A stretch of 64,000 nt of DNA from Ruminococcus_C sp963590855 (GTDB taxonomy: Bacteria; Bacillota; Clostridia; Oscillospirales; Ruminococcaceae). The notes below the pieces were generated by a model. It worked only from the letters and a program-made list of their open reading frames with translations. It was not told the origin of the DNA and searched no databases. The position numbers and the translations under genes were made by a program. Position 1 is the stretch's first letter. Each line of letters starts with the position of its first letter. The stretch covers positions 69,985 through 133,984 of the forward strand of contig CAVAQT010000002.1 of NCBI GenBank assembly GCA_963590855.1, given 5' to 3'. Shown here in pieces: positions 25,374-32,986 of the stretch.

Positions 25374-25541
25374 ATTGCGGTGATTTGCATTACTATTTTT
25401 ATAATTATCGTAAATGTAAAAGATCAGGTTTGCAAAATTCAGCCGGGTGAAATCTGTAGGGGCGAACAGTGTTCGCCCGAAACATACCACAAAGGCAACG
25501 GGCGAACGATGTTCGCCCCTACAATGAAAATACATTGCCAA
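25374..25541. repeat. Long repeat, copy B (inverted partner at 28170-28335)
   Basis: About 165 nt, homologous to 28170-28335 in opposite orientation. One part can encode a hydrophobic helix (AVICITIFIIIVNVKDQ) or, on the other strand, the tail of a small toxin-like peptide (LIFYIYDNYKNSNANHRN). The rest is the GTAGGGGCGAAC palindrome at 25456-25522. No start codon or ribosome site goes with either frame, so it looks like a degraded copy. Confidence 0.75.
25456..25522. repeat. GTAGGGGCGAAC palindromic intergenic element
   Basis: Begins GTAGGGGCGAACAGTG and ends GATGTTCGCCCCTAC. The two arms are inverted repeats, each of which also has an inner GGGCGAAC/GTTCGCCC pair. Same family as 28188-28254 and 59776-59844. 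Confidence 0.8.
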
Positions 25542-25595
25542 TAAATCCATAGTGTTCGTTGTTCAATTTGCCTCCAATCGAAATTTATTGAACAG

Positions 25596-25636
25596 AAAAA
25601 GCCCGTCTTTTGCACAAAATGAGACGGGCTTTTTTG
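25596..25636. terminator. Terminator-like hairpin before the xylanase promoter
   Basis: AAAAAGCCCGTCTT / GAGACGGGCTTTTTT; the stem has A and T tracts on both sides, so it can work in either direction. It probably ends phoR transcription. Confidence 0.85.
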
Positions 25637-25665
25637 TGATTTCAGACAAAAAGTGTGGGTTACAG

Positions 25666-25694
25666 TTGACTTTTTCTGCGTCTCATGCTACAAT
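25666..25694 (+). promoter_or_regulatory. Promoter for the GH10 xylanase
   Basis: TTGACT (25666-25671), 17 nt, TACAAT (25689-25694), followed by GGGAGGA before the start. Confidence 0.7.
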
Positions 25695-25732
25695 AAAATA
25701 GAATATTTTTGTGACAGGGAGGAACACAAATC

Positions 25733-27637
25733 ATGAAAAAGGAAATCAGAAAGCGCGTTGCTGCCGGTGTGCTGAGCGCTGTTATGCTGTGCGCAGCAGT
25801 TCCGGTAACCGCGGCATTTACCGCGGGGAGCGCCGTGTCCACCGTCAGCGCTGCGGAGGACGACGGTACGACGCAGATCTACGGCACCGGATTTGAGGAC
25901 GGCGATGTTTCCGCATTTACCGGCAGAGGCGGCGTGGAATCTATCACCGCCACTACCGACCAGGCATACAGCGGCTCATACTCCATGTGCGTCAGCGACA
26001 GAGCGAAGAACTGGAATGGCCCGCAGTTCCTGCTGGACGATAAGTGCGAAGCTGGTGTACAGTACACCGTCAGCGCTGTGGCAAAGACCGAGTGGTATAA
26101 CTCCATCAAGCTGAGCATGGAATACACCGATGCCAGCGGCGAGCGTCACTACAGCAATTTGCAGGCGCAGACCAGCAACGGCGACTGGGCAACCTTCTCC
26201 GGTATCAAGTTCAGCTTCTCCGAGGATGTATCCAAGGTATATCTGTACTTTGAGTGCAATGACACGGCTACCATGTACATCGATGATTTCGAGGTGCGCA
26301 CAGCGCCGGTATACCAGATCCAGGAGGATATTCCGTCCCTGAAGGATGTCTATGCCAACGATTTCAAGATCGGTACAGCAGTGACCACTGAGGAACTGGC
26401 TCCCCAGTCCACCAAGGATCTCATCGCCAAGCACTTCAACAGCATTACCCTGGGCAACGAGCTGAAACCGGAATCCATTCTGGACAAGAGCGCAACCCAG
26501 GCATCCGGCAGCGAGACCGACCCGGTCATCAATCTGGCAAGCGCCAGAACCATCCTGAACTACTGCCGGGACAACAATATCCCGGTACGCGGTCACGTTC
26601 TGGTATGGCACAGCCAGACACCGGACTGGTTCTTCAAGGAAGGTTTCCAGGACAGCGGCGACTGGGTATCCAAGGATATCATGCTCCAGCGTATGGAAAA
26701 CTATATCAAGAATGTTTTCGCAGCTCTGGAAGAGGAATACCCGACCGTAGACTTCTACGCATGGGATGTGGTCAATGAAGCATGGCTGGACAACGGTGTT
26801 CCCCGTACCGGCGGCGGACAGTCCGAGAATGCCAACTATTCCGGATGGGTCAAGGTATTCGGCGACAACTCCTTTATTGAGCCGGCATTTGAGTATGCCA
26901 GAAAGTATGCGCCGAAGAACACCAAGCTGTATTACAACGACTTCAACGAATATATGCCGCAGAAAACCGATGCGATCTGCAAGATGGCACTGGAACTGAA
27001 AGAAAAGGGACTGATCGACGGTATCGGTATGCAGTCTCACCTGGATGTTGGTTTCCCCACCGTTTCTGCATATAAGAAGGCACTGGCAAAGTTTGCAGAG
27101 ACTGGTCTGGATATCCAGGTCACCGAGCTGGATGTCACCACTTCTGATACTACCGAGGCAGGCTTTGAAAAGCAGGCTGAAATGTACAAGGGCATCATGG
27201 ATGCCTGCGTAGAATACGCTGACAGCATTTCCGCAGTGGTATTCTGGGGTACTACCGACGACAAGAGCTGGAGAGCTGCAAAGTCTCCGCTGCTGTTCAA
27301 TGAGGACTATACCGCAAAGCCGGCATTCTACTCCATTGTAGAGGGCAAGGAGCCGGTGGTAACTACCACGAGCACTTCTGCCACCACTTCGGAGACGACC
27401 ACAGAAACCACAACAGTCACCACCGGAACCACACCGGGAGATGACGTGATCCGCGGCGATGTGAACCACGATGGTATGCTGAACGGTTTTGACCTGGCGC
27501 TGATGCGGCAGTATCTGTTGAACGCATCCGCAGATGATCGGAATCTGATTCTGGATTCCAGCGTTGACATGAATGCTGACAACGAATTCAACATCCAGGA
27601 CGTTGTGATAATGACGAAGTTCCTGTTGGGCGAATAA
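25733..27637 (+). CDS. Cellulosomal endo-1,4-beta-xylanase: CBM22-GH10-dockerin
   Basis: 634 aa, secreted; hydrolyses internal xylan linkages. Signal peptide at residues 1-42. A CBM22-type xylan-binding module covers residues 48-190 (NWNGPQFLLDD, MYIDDFEV). The GH10 barrel covers residues 205-540 with HVLVWHSQTPDWFF, acid/base Glu349 in WDVVNEAW and nucleophile Glu465 in VTELDV. A Thr/Ser-rich linker follows (545-570), then a type I dockerin with Ca loops DVNHDGMLNGFD and DMNADNEFNIQD. Own promoter and terminator, so monocistronic. All key residues are present. Confidence 0.96.
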   Translation: MKKEIRKRVAAGVLSAVMLCAAVPVTAAFTAGSAVSTVSAAEDDGTTQIYGTGFEDGDVSAFTGRGGVESITATTDQAYSGSYSMCVSDRAKNWNGPQFLLDDKCEAGVQYTVSAVAKTEWYNSIKLSMEYTDASGERHYSNLQAQTSNGDWATFSGIKFSFSEDVSKVYLYFECNDTATMYIDDFEVRTAPVYQIQEDIPSLKDVYANDFKIGTAVTTEELAPQSTKDLIAKHFNSITLGNELKPESILDKSATQASGSETDPVINLASARTILNYCRDNNIPVRGHVLVWHSQTPDWFFKEGFQDSGDWVSKDIMLQRMENYIKNVFAALEEEYPTVDFYAWDVVNEAWLDNGVPRTGGGQSENANYSGWVKVFGDNSFIEPAFEYARKYAPKNTKLYYNDFNEYMPQKTDAICKMALELKEKGLIDGIGMQSHLDVGFPTVSAYKKALAKFAETGLDIQVTELDVTTSDTTEAGFEKQAEMYKGIMDACVEYADSISAVVFWGTTDDKSWRAAKSPLLFNEDYTAKPAFYSIVEGKEPVVTTTSTSATTSETTTETTTVTTGTTPGDDVIRGDVNHDGMLNGFDLALMRQYLLNASADDRNLILDSSVDMNADNEFNIQDVVIMTKFLLGE

Positions 27638-27656
27638 CATTTTCCCTTTCATAATA

Positions 27657-27697
27657 GAAAAATCACGGCACACCCGATTGCGGTATGCCGTGATTTT
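27657..27697 (+). terminator. Terminator after the xylanase
   Basis: Long stem AAATCACGGCA / TGCCGTGATTT with extension ACC/GGT, followed by TTTTTT; it also faces the convergent DUF3783 gene. Confidence 0.9.
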
Positions 27698-27733
27698 TTG
27701 TGTTATGACGTTACTTGCATTTGCGCTAGCAGG

Positions 27734-28093
27734 TCAGCGGTTTTCCATCGCCTGGCGTTCCCGTTCCAGCTCCTGCGCCAGCTGATAGACGTTCCAGTTC
27801 TGGTTGGTGGGGGTGAGGACTGCCTTGTGCGGAATGCGAATGCCAGCGGCGCGCAGGGCAGCCAGCAGCTTGTCCATCCGAGAATTTTTCAGACCGCACA
27901 TCACGAGCAGTCCGGTTTCTGGCAGAGTGGCTTCTGCGGATATCGGAGCAGCTCCGGTGGCATAGCCGGCAAGACTGCCCAGGCTTTTGCTGTAGTTCTC
28001 CGGTGTGACGATTACTGTCCGCAGCCGCAGCTTTCCGGCGATTTGTTCCACTCCGGCGGTGTCGGGAATGGCGATCAGTAAGAGTTTTTCCAT
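27734..28093 (-). CDS. DUF3783 family protein
   Basis: 119 aa from ATG 28093, preceded by AAAGGAG. The C-terminal half holds the DUF3783 core, GLLVMCGLKNSRMDKLLAAL followed by IPHKAVLTPTNQNWNVYQL, a motif widespread in Clostridia with no known function. Soluble, no cysteine cluster. The N-terminal half varies between homologues. Stands alone next to the toxin-like loci. Confidence 0.8.
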   Translation of the reverse strand: MEKLLLIAIPDTAGVEQIAGKLRLRTVIVTPENYSKSLGSLAGYATGAAPISAEATLPETGLLVMCGLKNSRMDKLLAALRAAGIRIPHKAVLTPTNQNWNVYQLAQELERERQAMENR

Positions 28094-28169
28094 GTGGATG
28101 CTCCTTTGGTTGGGGTTTGACAAATTTCAATTGGATAGCGGGCTGGACATCGACCTCAACAGAGTTGTT

Positions 28170-28335
28170 TGCAAAGTGTTTTCATTGTAGGGGCGAACAC
28201 TGTTTGTCCGAGACACACTTCAAAGACAACGGGCGAACGATGTTCGCCCCTACAAGTTTTAACTTGGTAAATCTCGCAAGTCTGATCTTTTACATTTACG
28301 ATAATCATAAAAATAGTAATGCAGATCACCGCAAT
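28170..28335. repeat. Long repeat, copy A (inverted partner at 25374-25541)
   Basis: Same sequence family as copy B, in the opposite orientation, containing the palindrome 28188-28254. Sequence similarity runs past both ends of the palindrome, so the duplicated unit is larger than the palindrome alone. Confidence 0.75.
28188..28254. repeat. GTAGGGGCGAAC palindromic intergenic element
   Basis: Begins GTAGGGGCGAACACTG and ends GATGTTCGCCCCTAC, with inverted-repeat arms. It sits where the 5' part of a toxin-like gene would be expected. Confidence 0.8.
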
Positions 28336-28356
28336 GACGAGAACAAAAAGAAATAA
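28255..28356 (+). pseudogene. Truncated small toxin-like ORF (cassette A)
   Basis: Open frame ending NLASLIFYIYDNHKNSNADH plus a Lys-rich tail, with stop TAA 28354-28356 directly before an AACCGCC hairpin. The intact cassette B ends in the same way (a hydrophobic stretch, then a His/Lys tail, TAA, AACCGCC). Upstream, the palindrome replaces the promoter, ribosome site and N-terminus. I read this as an inactivated copy, although an ATG inside the palindrome (28240) keeps the frame open. Confidence 0.5.
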
Positions 28357-28445
28357 CCGCCCATCAGCTTCCAAACTAGTGGCGGTTAAATCTTTTTTAA
28401 TCTAAAGCAGTGGGAGCAGACCGTCTACTGGTATGCTCTCTTTCT
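28350..28445 (-). ncRNA. Putative antisense antitoxin RNA of cassette A (orphan)
   Basis: A promoter on the minus strand (TTGACA 28475-28480, 17 nt, TATAAT 28452-28457) would start an RNA near 28445. It would run through GAGAGCATACCAGTAGACGG and end at the hairpin AACCGCC/GGGCGGTT followed by ATTTCTTTTTG near 28350. The first 30 nt are the same as in the cassette B antisense RNA. Confidence 0.55.
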
Positions 28446-28492
28446 ATCTCTATTATACGTTATTGTGTCCCTTTTGTCAAGGGGATTTTTGC
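28377..28492. repeat. Direct repeat, 3' part of toxin cassette A (partner 28745-28860)
   Basis: The stretch GGGAGCAGACCGTCTACTGG, the following TATGCTCTCTTTC and the antisense promoter are near-identical to 28785-28860. The loops of the AACCGCC hairpin differ, which argues for old divergence with selection on the RNA features. Confidence 0.8.
28452..28480 (-). promoter_or_regulatory. Antisense promoter, cassette A
   Basis: Consensus TTGACA and TATAAT with 17-nt spacing, on the minus strand. Confidence 0.75.
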
Positions 28493-28516
28493 TGAAAAAA
28501 TTGCGGCTGCTTTTGT

Positions 28517-28545
28517 TTGACATTTTTTGCAAAGTATGATATACT
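28517..28545 (+). promoter_or_regulatory. Toxin promoter, cassette B
   Basis: TTGACA (28517-28522), 17 nt, TATACT (28540-28545). The transcript would begin about 28552, at the start of a region complementary to the gene's own 3' end. Confidence 0.7.
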
Positions 28546-28588
28546 GAGATTCTGAGGGCATACCTGAAACGGTAGGCGGTCGATTCCA

Positions 28589-28618
28589 GCTCCCATGATT
28601 ATGATAATCGATGGGAGG
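28589..28618 (+). promoter_or_regulatory. Hairpin hiding the Shine-Dalgarno of the toxin-like ORF
   Basis: CTCCCAT (28590-28596) pairs with ATGGGAG (28611-28617), extended by GATT/AATC across one bulged base. The 3' arm is the ribosome binding site GGGAGGTG, so translation needs this stem to open. Confidence 0.65.
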
Positions 28619-28626
28619 TGATGTAC

Positions 28627-28737
28627 ATGGAGAATGTTGTAACATGGGAGCAACTACGCTTTTTTGCATGGCTCGTATTTACATTGATTCAAACAGCAAT
28701 TTTGCTTTCCGATCATCACGATCATAAACGGAAATAA
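28627..28737 (+). CDS. Putative type I toxin: small hydrophobic peptide
   Basis: 36 aa: MENVVTWEQLRFFAWLVFTL, then IQTAILLSDHHDHKRK. One membrane helix (about residues 10-27) with a charged His/Lys tail is the build of holin-like type I toxins of Firmicutes (TxpA/Fst-like in layout). Start at 28627: GGAGG lies 8 nt upstream; ATG 28621, in frame, is too close. Supporting context: its own promoter, a hairpin over the ribosome site, 5'/3' complementarity (28554-28595 with 28785-28811), and a consensus antisense promoter 86 nt downstream on the other strand. Toxicity is inferred, not shown. Confidence 0.6.
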   Translation: MENVVTWEQLRFFAWLVFTLIQTAILLSDHHDHKRK

Positions 28738-28816
28738 CCGCCCCAAGCTGCAAACTTAAGCGGTTATCTCAACTCGTTTAATGGGAGCAGACCGTCTACT
28801 GGTATGCTCTCTTTCC
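28728..28816 (-). ncRNA. Putative antisense antitoxin RNA of cassette B
   Basis: Predicted from the minus-strand promoter 28823-28851. It would begin near 28816, cover the 3' end of the toxin message and stop at the hairpin ATAACCGC/GCGGTTAT around 28733-28772, which has a weak T tract (TTTCCGTTT). Confidence 0.55.
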
Positions 28817-28822
28817 ATTTCT

Positions 28823-28851
28823 ATTATACGCTATTGCGCCCCTTTTGTCAA
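28823..28851 (-). promoter_or_regulatory. Antisense promoter, cassette B
   Basis: TTGACA (28846-28851), 17 nt, TATAAT (28823-28828) on the minus strand: a full consensus promoter pointing into the toxin gene. Confidence 0.8.
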
Positions 28852-28885
28852 GGGGATTTTTCATTTTTTCGCAGGGCAGCCGGCG

Positions 28886-31696
28886 TCATTCGCCTTTCCG
28901 AAACCACTTTCCCAACTGCTCCGCCGTCACGCTCTGCGCCGGGGCAAAGCGATCGGATGCCGCGTATTCCAGCAGACTCTTTGCCAACCAGCGCGCTTCC
29001 GGGCGTGTGGCGATCTCGGACAGGCGGCTGGTGCAGACTAGCAAACTGCCGTCTCCTACCTTTGCCTCCCAGATGAGTCCTAACTTGTGATTGCGCTCAA
29101 AGTTGTCGATCATTTGTACAATGGGCGTGAATCCTTCTGCGGTGTCATCCAGAATGGTGCAGTCTGCCGCTGTTACAATATCATACCATTGCGGTGTGCT
29201 GTATTCCTGCGTGGGGAACTGTGCCAGCGCCGGGTGATCGTCCTGGATGCAAAGTCCCATGGTTCCCACTGCAACCGGCTTTTTCATCCAGTTGCAGATG
29301 TCACGGAACATAGGATAGCACCAAAAGTCCGTGCAGTAGAAGCCGGGAATGCTCTCGGCGGTTTCATGGGGCAGAAAGACGGTTTTCTTTCCGTCTGCCA
29401 GTGCCGCCAATGCCGTGTCCAGATCTTCTGTGATGCACAGCCCCGCCTGGCTCTCCAGTTCCGGCATGGCAATGGCGGGGTAAAGCATAAGATCATAGGC
29501 GTTGCAGACATCTGTGTTTGTCAGCGACAGAATGAGGTGTACCCGTTCGGGCTGCTGCAACTCCTCCGGCATCCGGCAGAAGATGCTGCCAATCTCCGTC
29601 AGTCCGGTATCTGCACTTACCGGGAATGTTCCCTCACCCAGAGTGTCACCGTTTTCCCGGATCAGCATCCATTCTGCTGTGCCGGGCTGGGGCAGCACCG
29701 TCCGCAGGGAGACCTTTGCTGCAAACATTTCACCGGTAATCAGCACATAAGACGGGAACTGTGCCAGCAGAACGCAGTCCGAACAGAACATCCGCCATTC
29801 CTCCGGGGAGATCAGCCCCTTGTTGTCCAGAAATGCATCCAGCATGCCAACCAGTGCAGTGCCTTGTCCGGAAAAGTCCTGAAGATCCAGCAGCTGGAAT
29901 CCGGCGATGTACTGAGAGCGCATTGCTGCTTCGATCTCTTCCTTATAGCATGCCGCTGCCAGTGCGCCGCTGCACCGGAAAAACTTATCTGCCTGGTGCA
30001 GCATTCCTTTTGCGGCGAGACGTTCCCGAAAGATCTCGAAGTTTCGGGCTTTCAGCGGCCCGGTATACTTGTCGATCTCCTGGAAATCCGGATAGACTTC
30101 ATACTGTCCGATCTCATGGGTGATGACCGGCTTGGTGGGAATGAGTCCGCCGGCAGTTTTGCTCACCTGTACCTTTTTCACCCCTGTGCCGTATTGGATC
30201 TCGATCTCTTCCGTGTCAGATGTGCCCTCGCCGTCTGTCTGCTTGGGAAAGATCACGTCGTCATACTGGTGCATGGTGTTGGGGCGGTCGGTCTGGATAT
30301 GTCCCAAAGGTGCGTCGCACATCCCGAACGAGCCGCGGAGCAGCCGGTCTTTGCTGAGCCGTACACCCACATAGTAATCATCCTCCGGTACCATCAGCGG
30401 AAAGTGCTGGAAGTTGTTGCAGCCCTGGGTGTACAGATGGCGGCTGTCTTTTTCCTTATAGTGCCGCAGAATCTCACTCAGCCGCTCCGGGCTGCCCCAA
30501 AGCTCATTGCCCAGGGAGAACATCACAAAGGACGGATGGTTGCCAAAAGCGTCCATCATTTTGTCGCCCAGCGCAATGAGGTAATTCTGCTCTGCTTCAT
30601 TGTAGCCCTCTTCGCCGGGTGCGGCGATAGTTCCCCAGAAGGGAAGCTCCGGTTCCATGTAGATGCCCAGCAGGTCTGCCGCGGTAAAAGCAGCGTCCGG
30701 CGGACAGCAAGTGTGGAAGCGGTAGTGGTTGATGCCGTAGCTTTTGGCGATACTCAGCACACGCAGCCACTCGTTTACATCTGTGGGCGCATAGCCGGTT
30801 TTGGGGAAGATCAGTCCGTCATGCTTGCCGCGGAGCATGGTGGGCTGTCCGTTGATGGTAAAGCGGCTGCCATCGGCGCAGAACCGCCGCATACCGAAGC
30901 TGACGCTGCCGCAGTCGGCCTCGTCGATCTGGTAGAACAGATAATACAGAGCCGGATGATATTCACTCCACTCGTAGTATGCCTCACTCAGCGGAATGGT
31001 CACGGATGCCATGCCGTTTTCGTCTGCTGTCAGCTGCGCCTGAAACAGGGGAATGCTGTCCTCCTCATCGTCCTCCATAACACTGCCGGCGGCAGTAAAG
31101 CTTGCGGTGGATGCGCCGTGGAGCTGCATGGTGAGGGTGACGTTTTTGTGCTCCGGGTCAGGATATGCCTGGACGTGATCCACATAGACATCCGGGAACA
31201 CTTCCAGAGTCATTTGACCGGTGATGCCGTTCCAGTTGGACTGGGTGTCCGGCGAGGTGAGGTGACCGCCTTGGGTGGGATAGCCGGTGTTCTCCACCAG
31301 AACCAGAATTTCCACCAGAGGTTTTGTCACATAAGCGGTGATGTCATAAACGTGGGGTGTGCACAAACTGTCACAGCTGCCGACACGCTTGCCATCGATC
31401 CAGAGGGTGGTCATCCGGGTGCGCTCCAGAGTCAGCTTCATGGGGCAGCATCCCATGTCGGAGTCGATCAGATCCGGGTCAATATAGATTTTTTTGCGAA
31501 ACCACGCCTGCCCCTCAAAGGCATAGGCATCTGTGAGAAATCCGGTTTCTCGTCTGGGGTTCGGCGTTCCTTTTTTGGCGAGGGAGGTCGTGCCGGGGAG
31601 GGTGATCGTATCATCAAAAGCGGTCGGAAATGTGCCTTTTGCCATTTGTGCCATGGAAAAGTCCCACACGCCGCTGAGGTCATAGGTTCGGAACAT
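28886..31696 (-). CDS. Glycoside hydrolase family 2 enzyme, probably cytosolic
   Basis: 936 aa without signal peptide. GH2 order: sugar-binding jelly roll (residues 1-180; WFRKKIYI, WIDGKRVGSC), an immunoglobulin-like domain (about 185-285), then the TIM barrel from about 290 (NGQPTMLRGKHDGLIFPKTG). The acid/base is the Glu of MFSLGNELWG (about residue 400). The nucleophile candidate is the Glu of ITHEIGQYEVYP (about residue 545). A C-terminal beta domain follows. The barrel lacks the usual beta-galactosidase details, so the substrate (galactoside, mannoside, arabinoside or uronide) is open. Being intracellular, it would act on imported oligosaccharides. Promoter at 31741-31769. Confidence 0.85.
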   Translation of the reverse strand: MFRTYDLSGVWDFSMAQMAKGTFPTAFDDTITLPGTTSLAKKGTPNPRRETGFLTDAYAFEGQAWFRKKIYIDPDLIDSDMGCCPMKLTLERTRMTTLWIDGKRVGSCDSLCTPHVYDITAYVTKPLVEILVLVENTGYPTQGGHLTSPDTQSNWNGITGQMTLEVFPDVYVDHVQAYPDPEHKNVTLTMQLHGASTASFTAAGSVMEDDEEDSIPLFQAQLTADENGMASVTIPLSEAYYEWSEYHPALYYLFYQIDEADCGSVSFGMRRFCADGSRFTINGQPTMLRGKHDGLIFPKTGYAPTDVNEWLRVLSIAKSYGINHYRFHTCCPPDAAFTAADLLGIYMEPELPFWGTIAAPGEEGYNEAEQNYLIALGDKMMDAFGNHPSFVMFSLGNELWGSPERLSEILRHYKEKDSRHLYTQGCNNFQHFPLMVPEDDYYVGVRLSKDRLLRGSFGMCDAPLGHIQTDRPNTMHQYDDVIFPKQTDGEGTSDTEEIEIQYGTGVKKVQVSKTAGGLIPTKPVITHEIGQYEVYPDFQEIDKYTGPLKARNFEIFRERLAAKGMLHQADKFFRCSGALAAACYKEEIEAAMRSQYIAGFQLLDLQDFSGQGTALVGMLDAFLDNKGLISPEEWRMFCSDCVLLAQFPSYVLITGEMFAAKVSLRTVLPQPGTAEWMLIRENGDTLGEGTFPVSADTGLTEIGSIFCRMPEELQQPERVHLILSLTNTDVCNAYDLMLYPAIAMPELESQAGLCITEDLDTALAALADGKKTVFLPHETAESIPGFYCTDFWCYPMFRDICNWMKKPVAVGTMGLCIQDDHPALAQFPTQEYSTPQWYDIVTAADCTILDDTAEGFTPIVQMIDNFERNHKLGLIWEAKVGDGSLLVCTSRLSEIATRPEARWLAKSLLEYAASDRFAPAQSVTAEQLGKWFRKGE

Positions 31697-31740
31697 GGTG
31701 CTGTAAATTCCTTTCGAGCTGTATTTTTTTCGCTGCCTTT

Positions 31741-31769
31741 AGTGTATCACATTGCAGAATGTGTGTCAA
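31741..31769 (-). promoter_or_regulatory. Promoter for the GH2 gene
   Basis: Minus strand TTGACA (31764-31769), 17 nt, TACACT (31741-31746). Confidence 0.65.
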
Positions 31770-31973
31770 GAAATAATTTGAAAATGTTGCAGATCGCTGC
31801 GGTCTGCGGATAAGCGCAAAGCGCACAGGCAGAAATGCTCGTGCGCTTTTGCAGAATGAAGAGTGAGGATGTCTGAATTTTCAGGAGATGACGTCCTCCG
31901 CAGTTTAGCGGAATACGTCGTCTCACTGGTTTAGAGTATACCATATCAGTTTTTCAGATTTGTTATAACTGAA
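31770..31973. other. Intergenic stretch without a gene
   Basis: Only short shadow frames. A weak hairpin (GACG..CCGC / GCGG..CGTC, about 31888-31922) is the single structured element I can see. Confidence 0.5.
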
Positions 31974-32004
31974 CAAAAAAGCACACAGAAATGATCTGTG
32001 TGCT
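31974..32004 (-). terminator. Terminator of the zinc-ribbon genes
   Basis: On the minus strand, stem GCACACAGA / TCTGTGTGC followed by TTTTTTG. Confidence 0.85.
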
Positions 32005-32068
32005 CTGAAAGATATGTGATAAACAAGTTGTGCGTATGAGTTGTCAGGCAGCTTTCTGCAGTGCTGCT

Positions 32069-32932
32069 TTAAAATCCGAAGAAGAAGCGGCAGGCATCCT
32101 GATAGTAATCATAATTGTTTCCATAGTCAGAATAGTAGTCGCTGGAGATCTCACCGACGATGCCGAGAACCATCAGCAGGATCATGATTACGGAGATCAC
32201 GATGCCAATGATCGCGCAGACCATACCGCCGTTTGCTGCACCGGTGCTGTGGTTGCCCATGGGGTCACGCGCTGCCTCTTTTTTTGCCAGTACCGAAAAG
32301 ATAATGCCCAGAATGCCAAAGACAAAGCCGGAACCGGAGCAGGAAGTCACCAGGGCGAGAATGCCCAGGATCAGACCGGCAATTGCCTTGCCGTCCGTCT
32401 TTTTCTGCTGAGGATACTGGGGCGGATAGTAGTTATTGCCGTAATTCGGCTGCTGATATCCCTGCTGCGGATAAGGCTGTCCGTACTGATTTTGGGGCTG
32501 ACCATAGTTGGGCTGCTGCGGCTGTCCGTAATAGCCCTGGTTGGGATAACCCTGGCTTCCGTTGGCGTTTGGCTGAGAATAACCGTTCTGCTGTGCCTGT
32601 CCATAGGGCGGCACTGGATTTACCGGCGGATAGCTCTGGGTGGGATTGCCAGTGGGTGCGCTTCCGGAAGCAGAACCGCCGCCAGACATGGTATAAGGGT
32701 TGGTTTCCGGCTGCTGCGGTACAGCTGTTTCCGGAGTTGGTGCAGCTTCTGGCATCGGCTGTTCCGGTGCGCTTTCTGCCGGCGCATCCGGCACAGCGGC
32801 AGTATCTGGCATTGGTGTATCGGCAGTGTCCGGCTGCAGCGTGTCACTGCTGTTGGAAACCGGTGCGCCGCAGTTGGAGCAATATTGTGTGCCGTCCGGC
32901 AGGACTTCACCGCAGGATTCACAAGTCAACAT
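32069..32932 (-). CDS. Zinc-ribbon membrane protein with Q/G/Y/N-rich linker (DUF4190)
   Basis: 287 aa. N-terminal zinc ribbon at residues 1-26 (CESCGEVLPDGTQYCSNCG). Residues 30-75 are acidic and Pro/Ala-rich. Residues 80-175 are low complexity, rich in Q, G, Y, N and P (QGYPNQGYYGQPQQPNYGQP), prion-like in composition. Two membrane helices follow (KAIAGLILGILALV and a second, VCAIIGIVISVIMILLMVLG), the DUF4190 pattern, then a Tyr/Asp-rich tail. No function known. GGAGGT precedes the start. Followed by a terminator and 54 nt downstream of a shorter relative, with which it may share a transcript. Confidence 0.8.
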   Translation of the reverse strand: MLTCESCGEVLPDGTQYCSNCGAPVSNSSDTLQPDTADTPMPDTAAVPDAPAESAPEQPMPEAAPTPETAVPQQPETNPYTMSGGGSASGSAPTGNPTQSYPPVNPVPPYGQAQQNGYSQPNANGSQGYPNQGYYGQPQQPNYGQPQNQYGQPYPQQGYQQPNYGNNYYPPQYPQQKKTDGKAIAGLILGILALVTSCSGSGFVFGILGIIFSVLAKKEAARDPMGNHSTGAANGGMVCAIIGIVISVIMILLMVLGIVGEISSDYYSDYGNNYDYYQDACRFFFGF

Positions 32933-32986
32933 AAAGGATTACCTCCGTGATCGATCAATTTTTTGGAAATCTGGGAAATACCGCGG

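Noticed and set aside
29087..31813. A 908-codon open frame on the plus strand, opposite the GH2 gene
   Set aside because: Its translation is low in family-like motifs, it mirrors the GH2 codons, and the minus strand has a complete GH2 fold with promoter.
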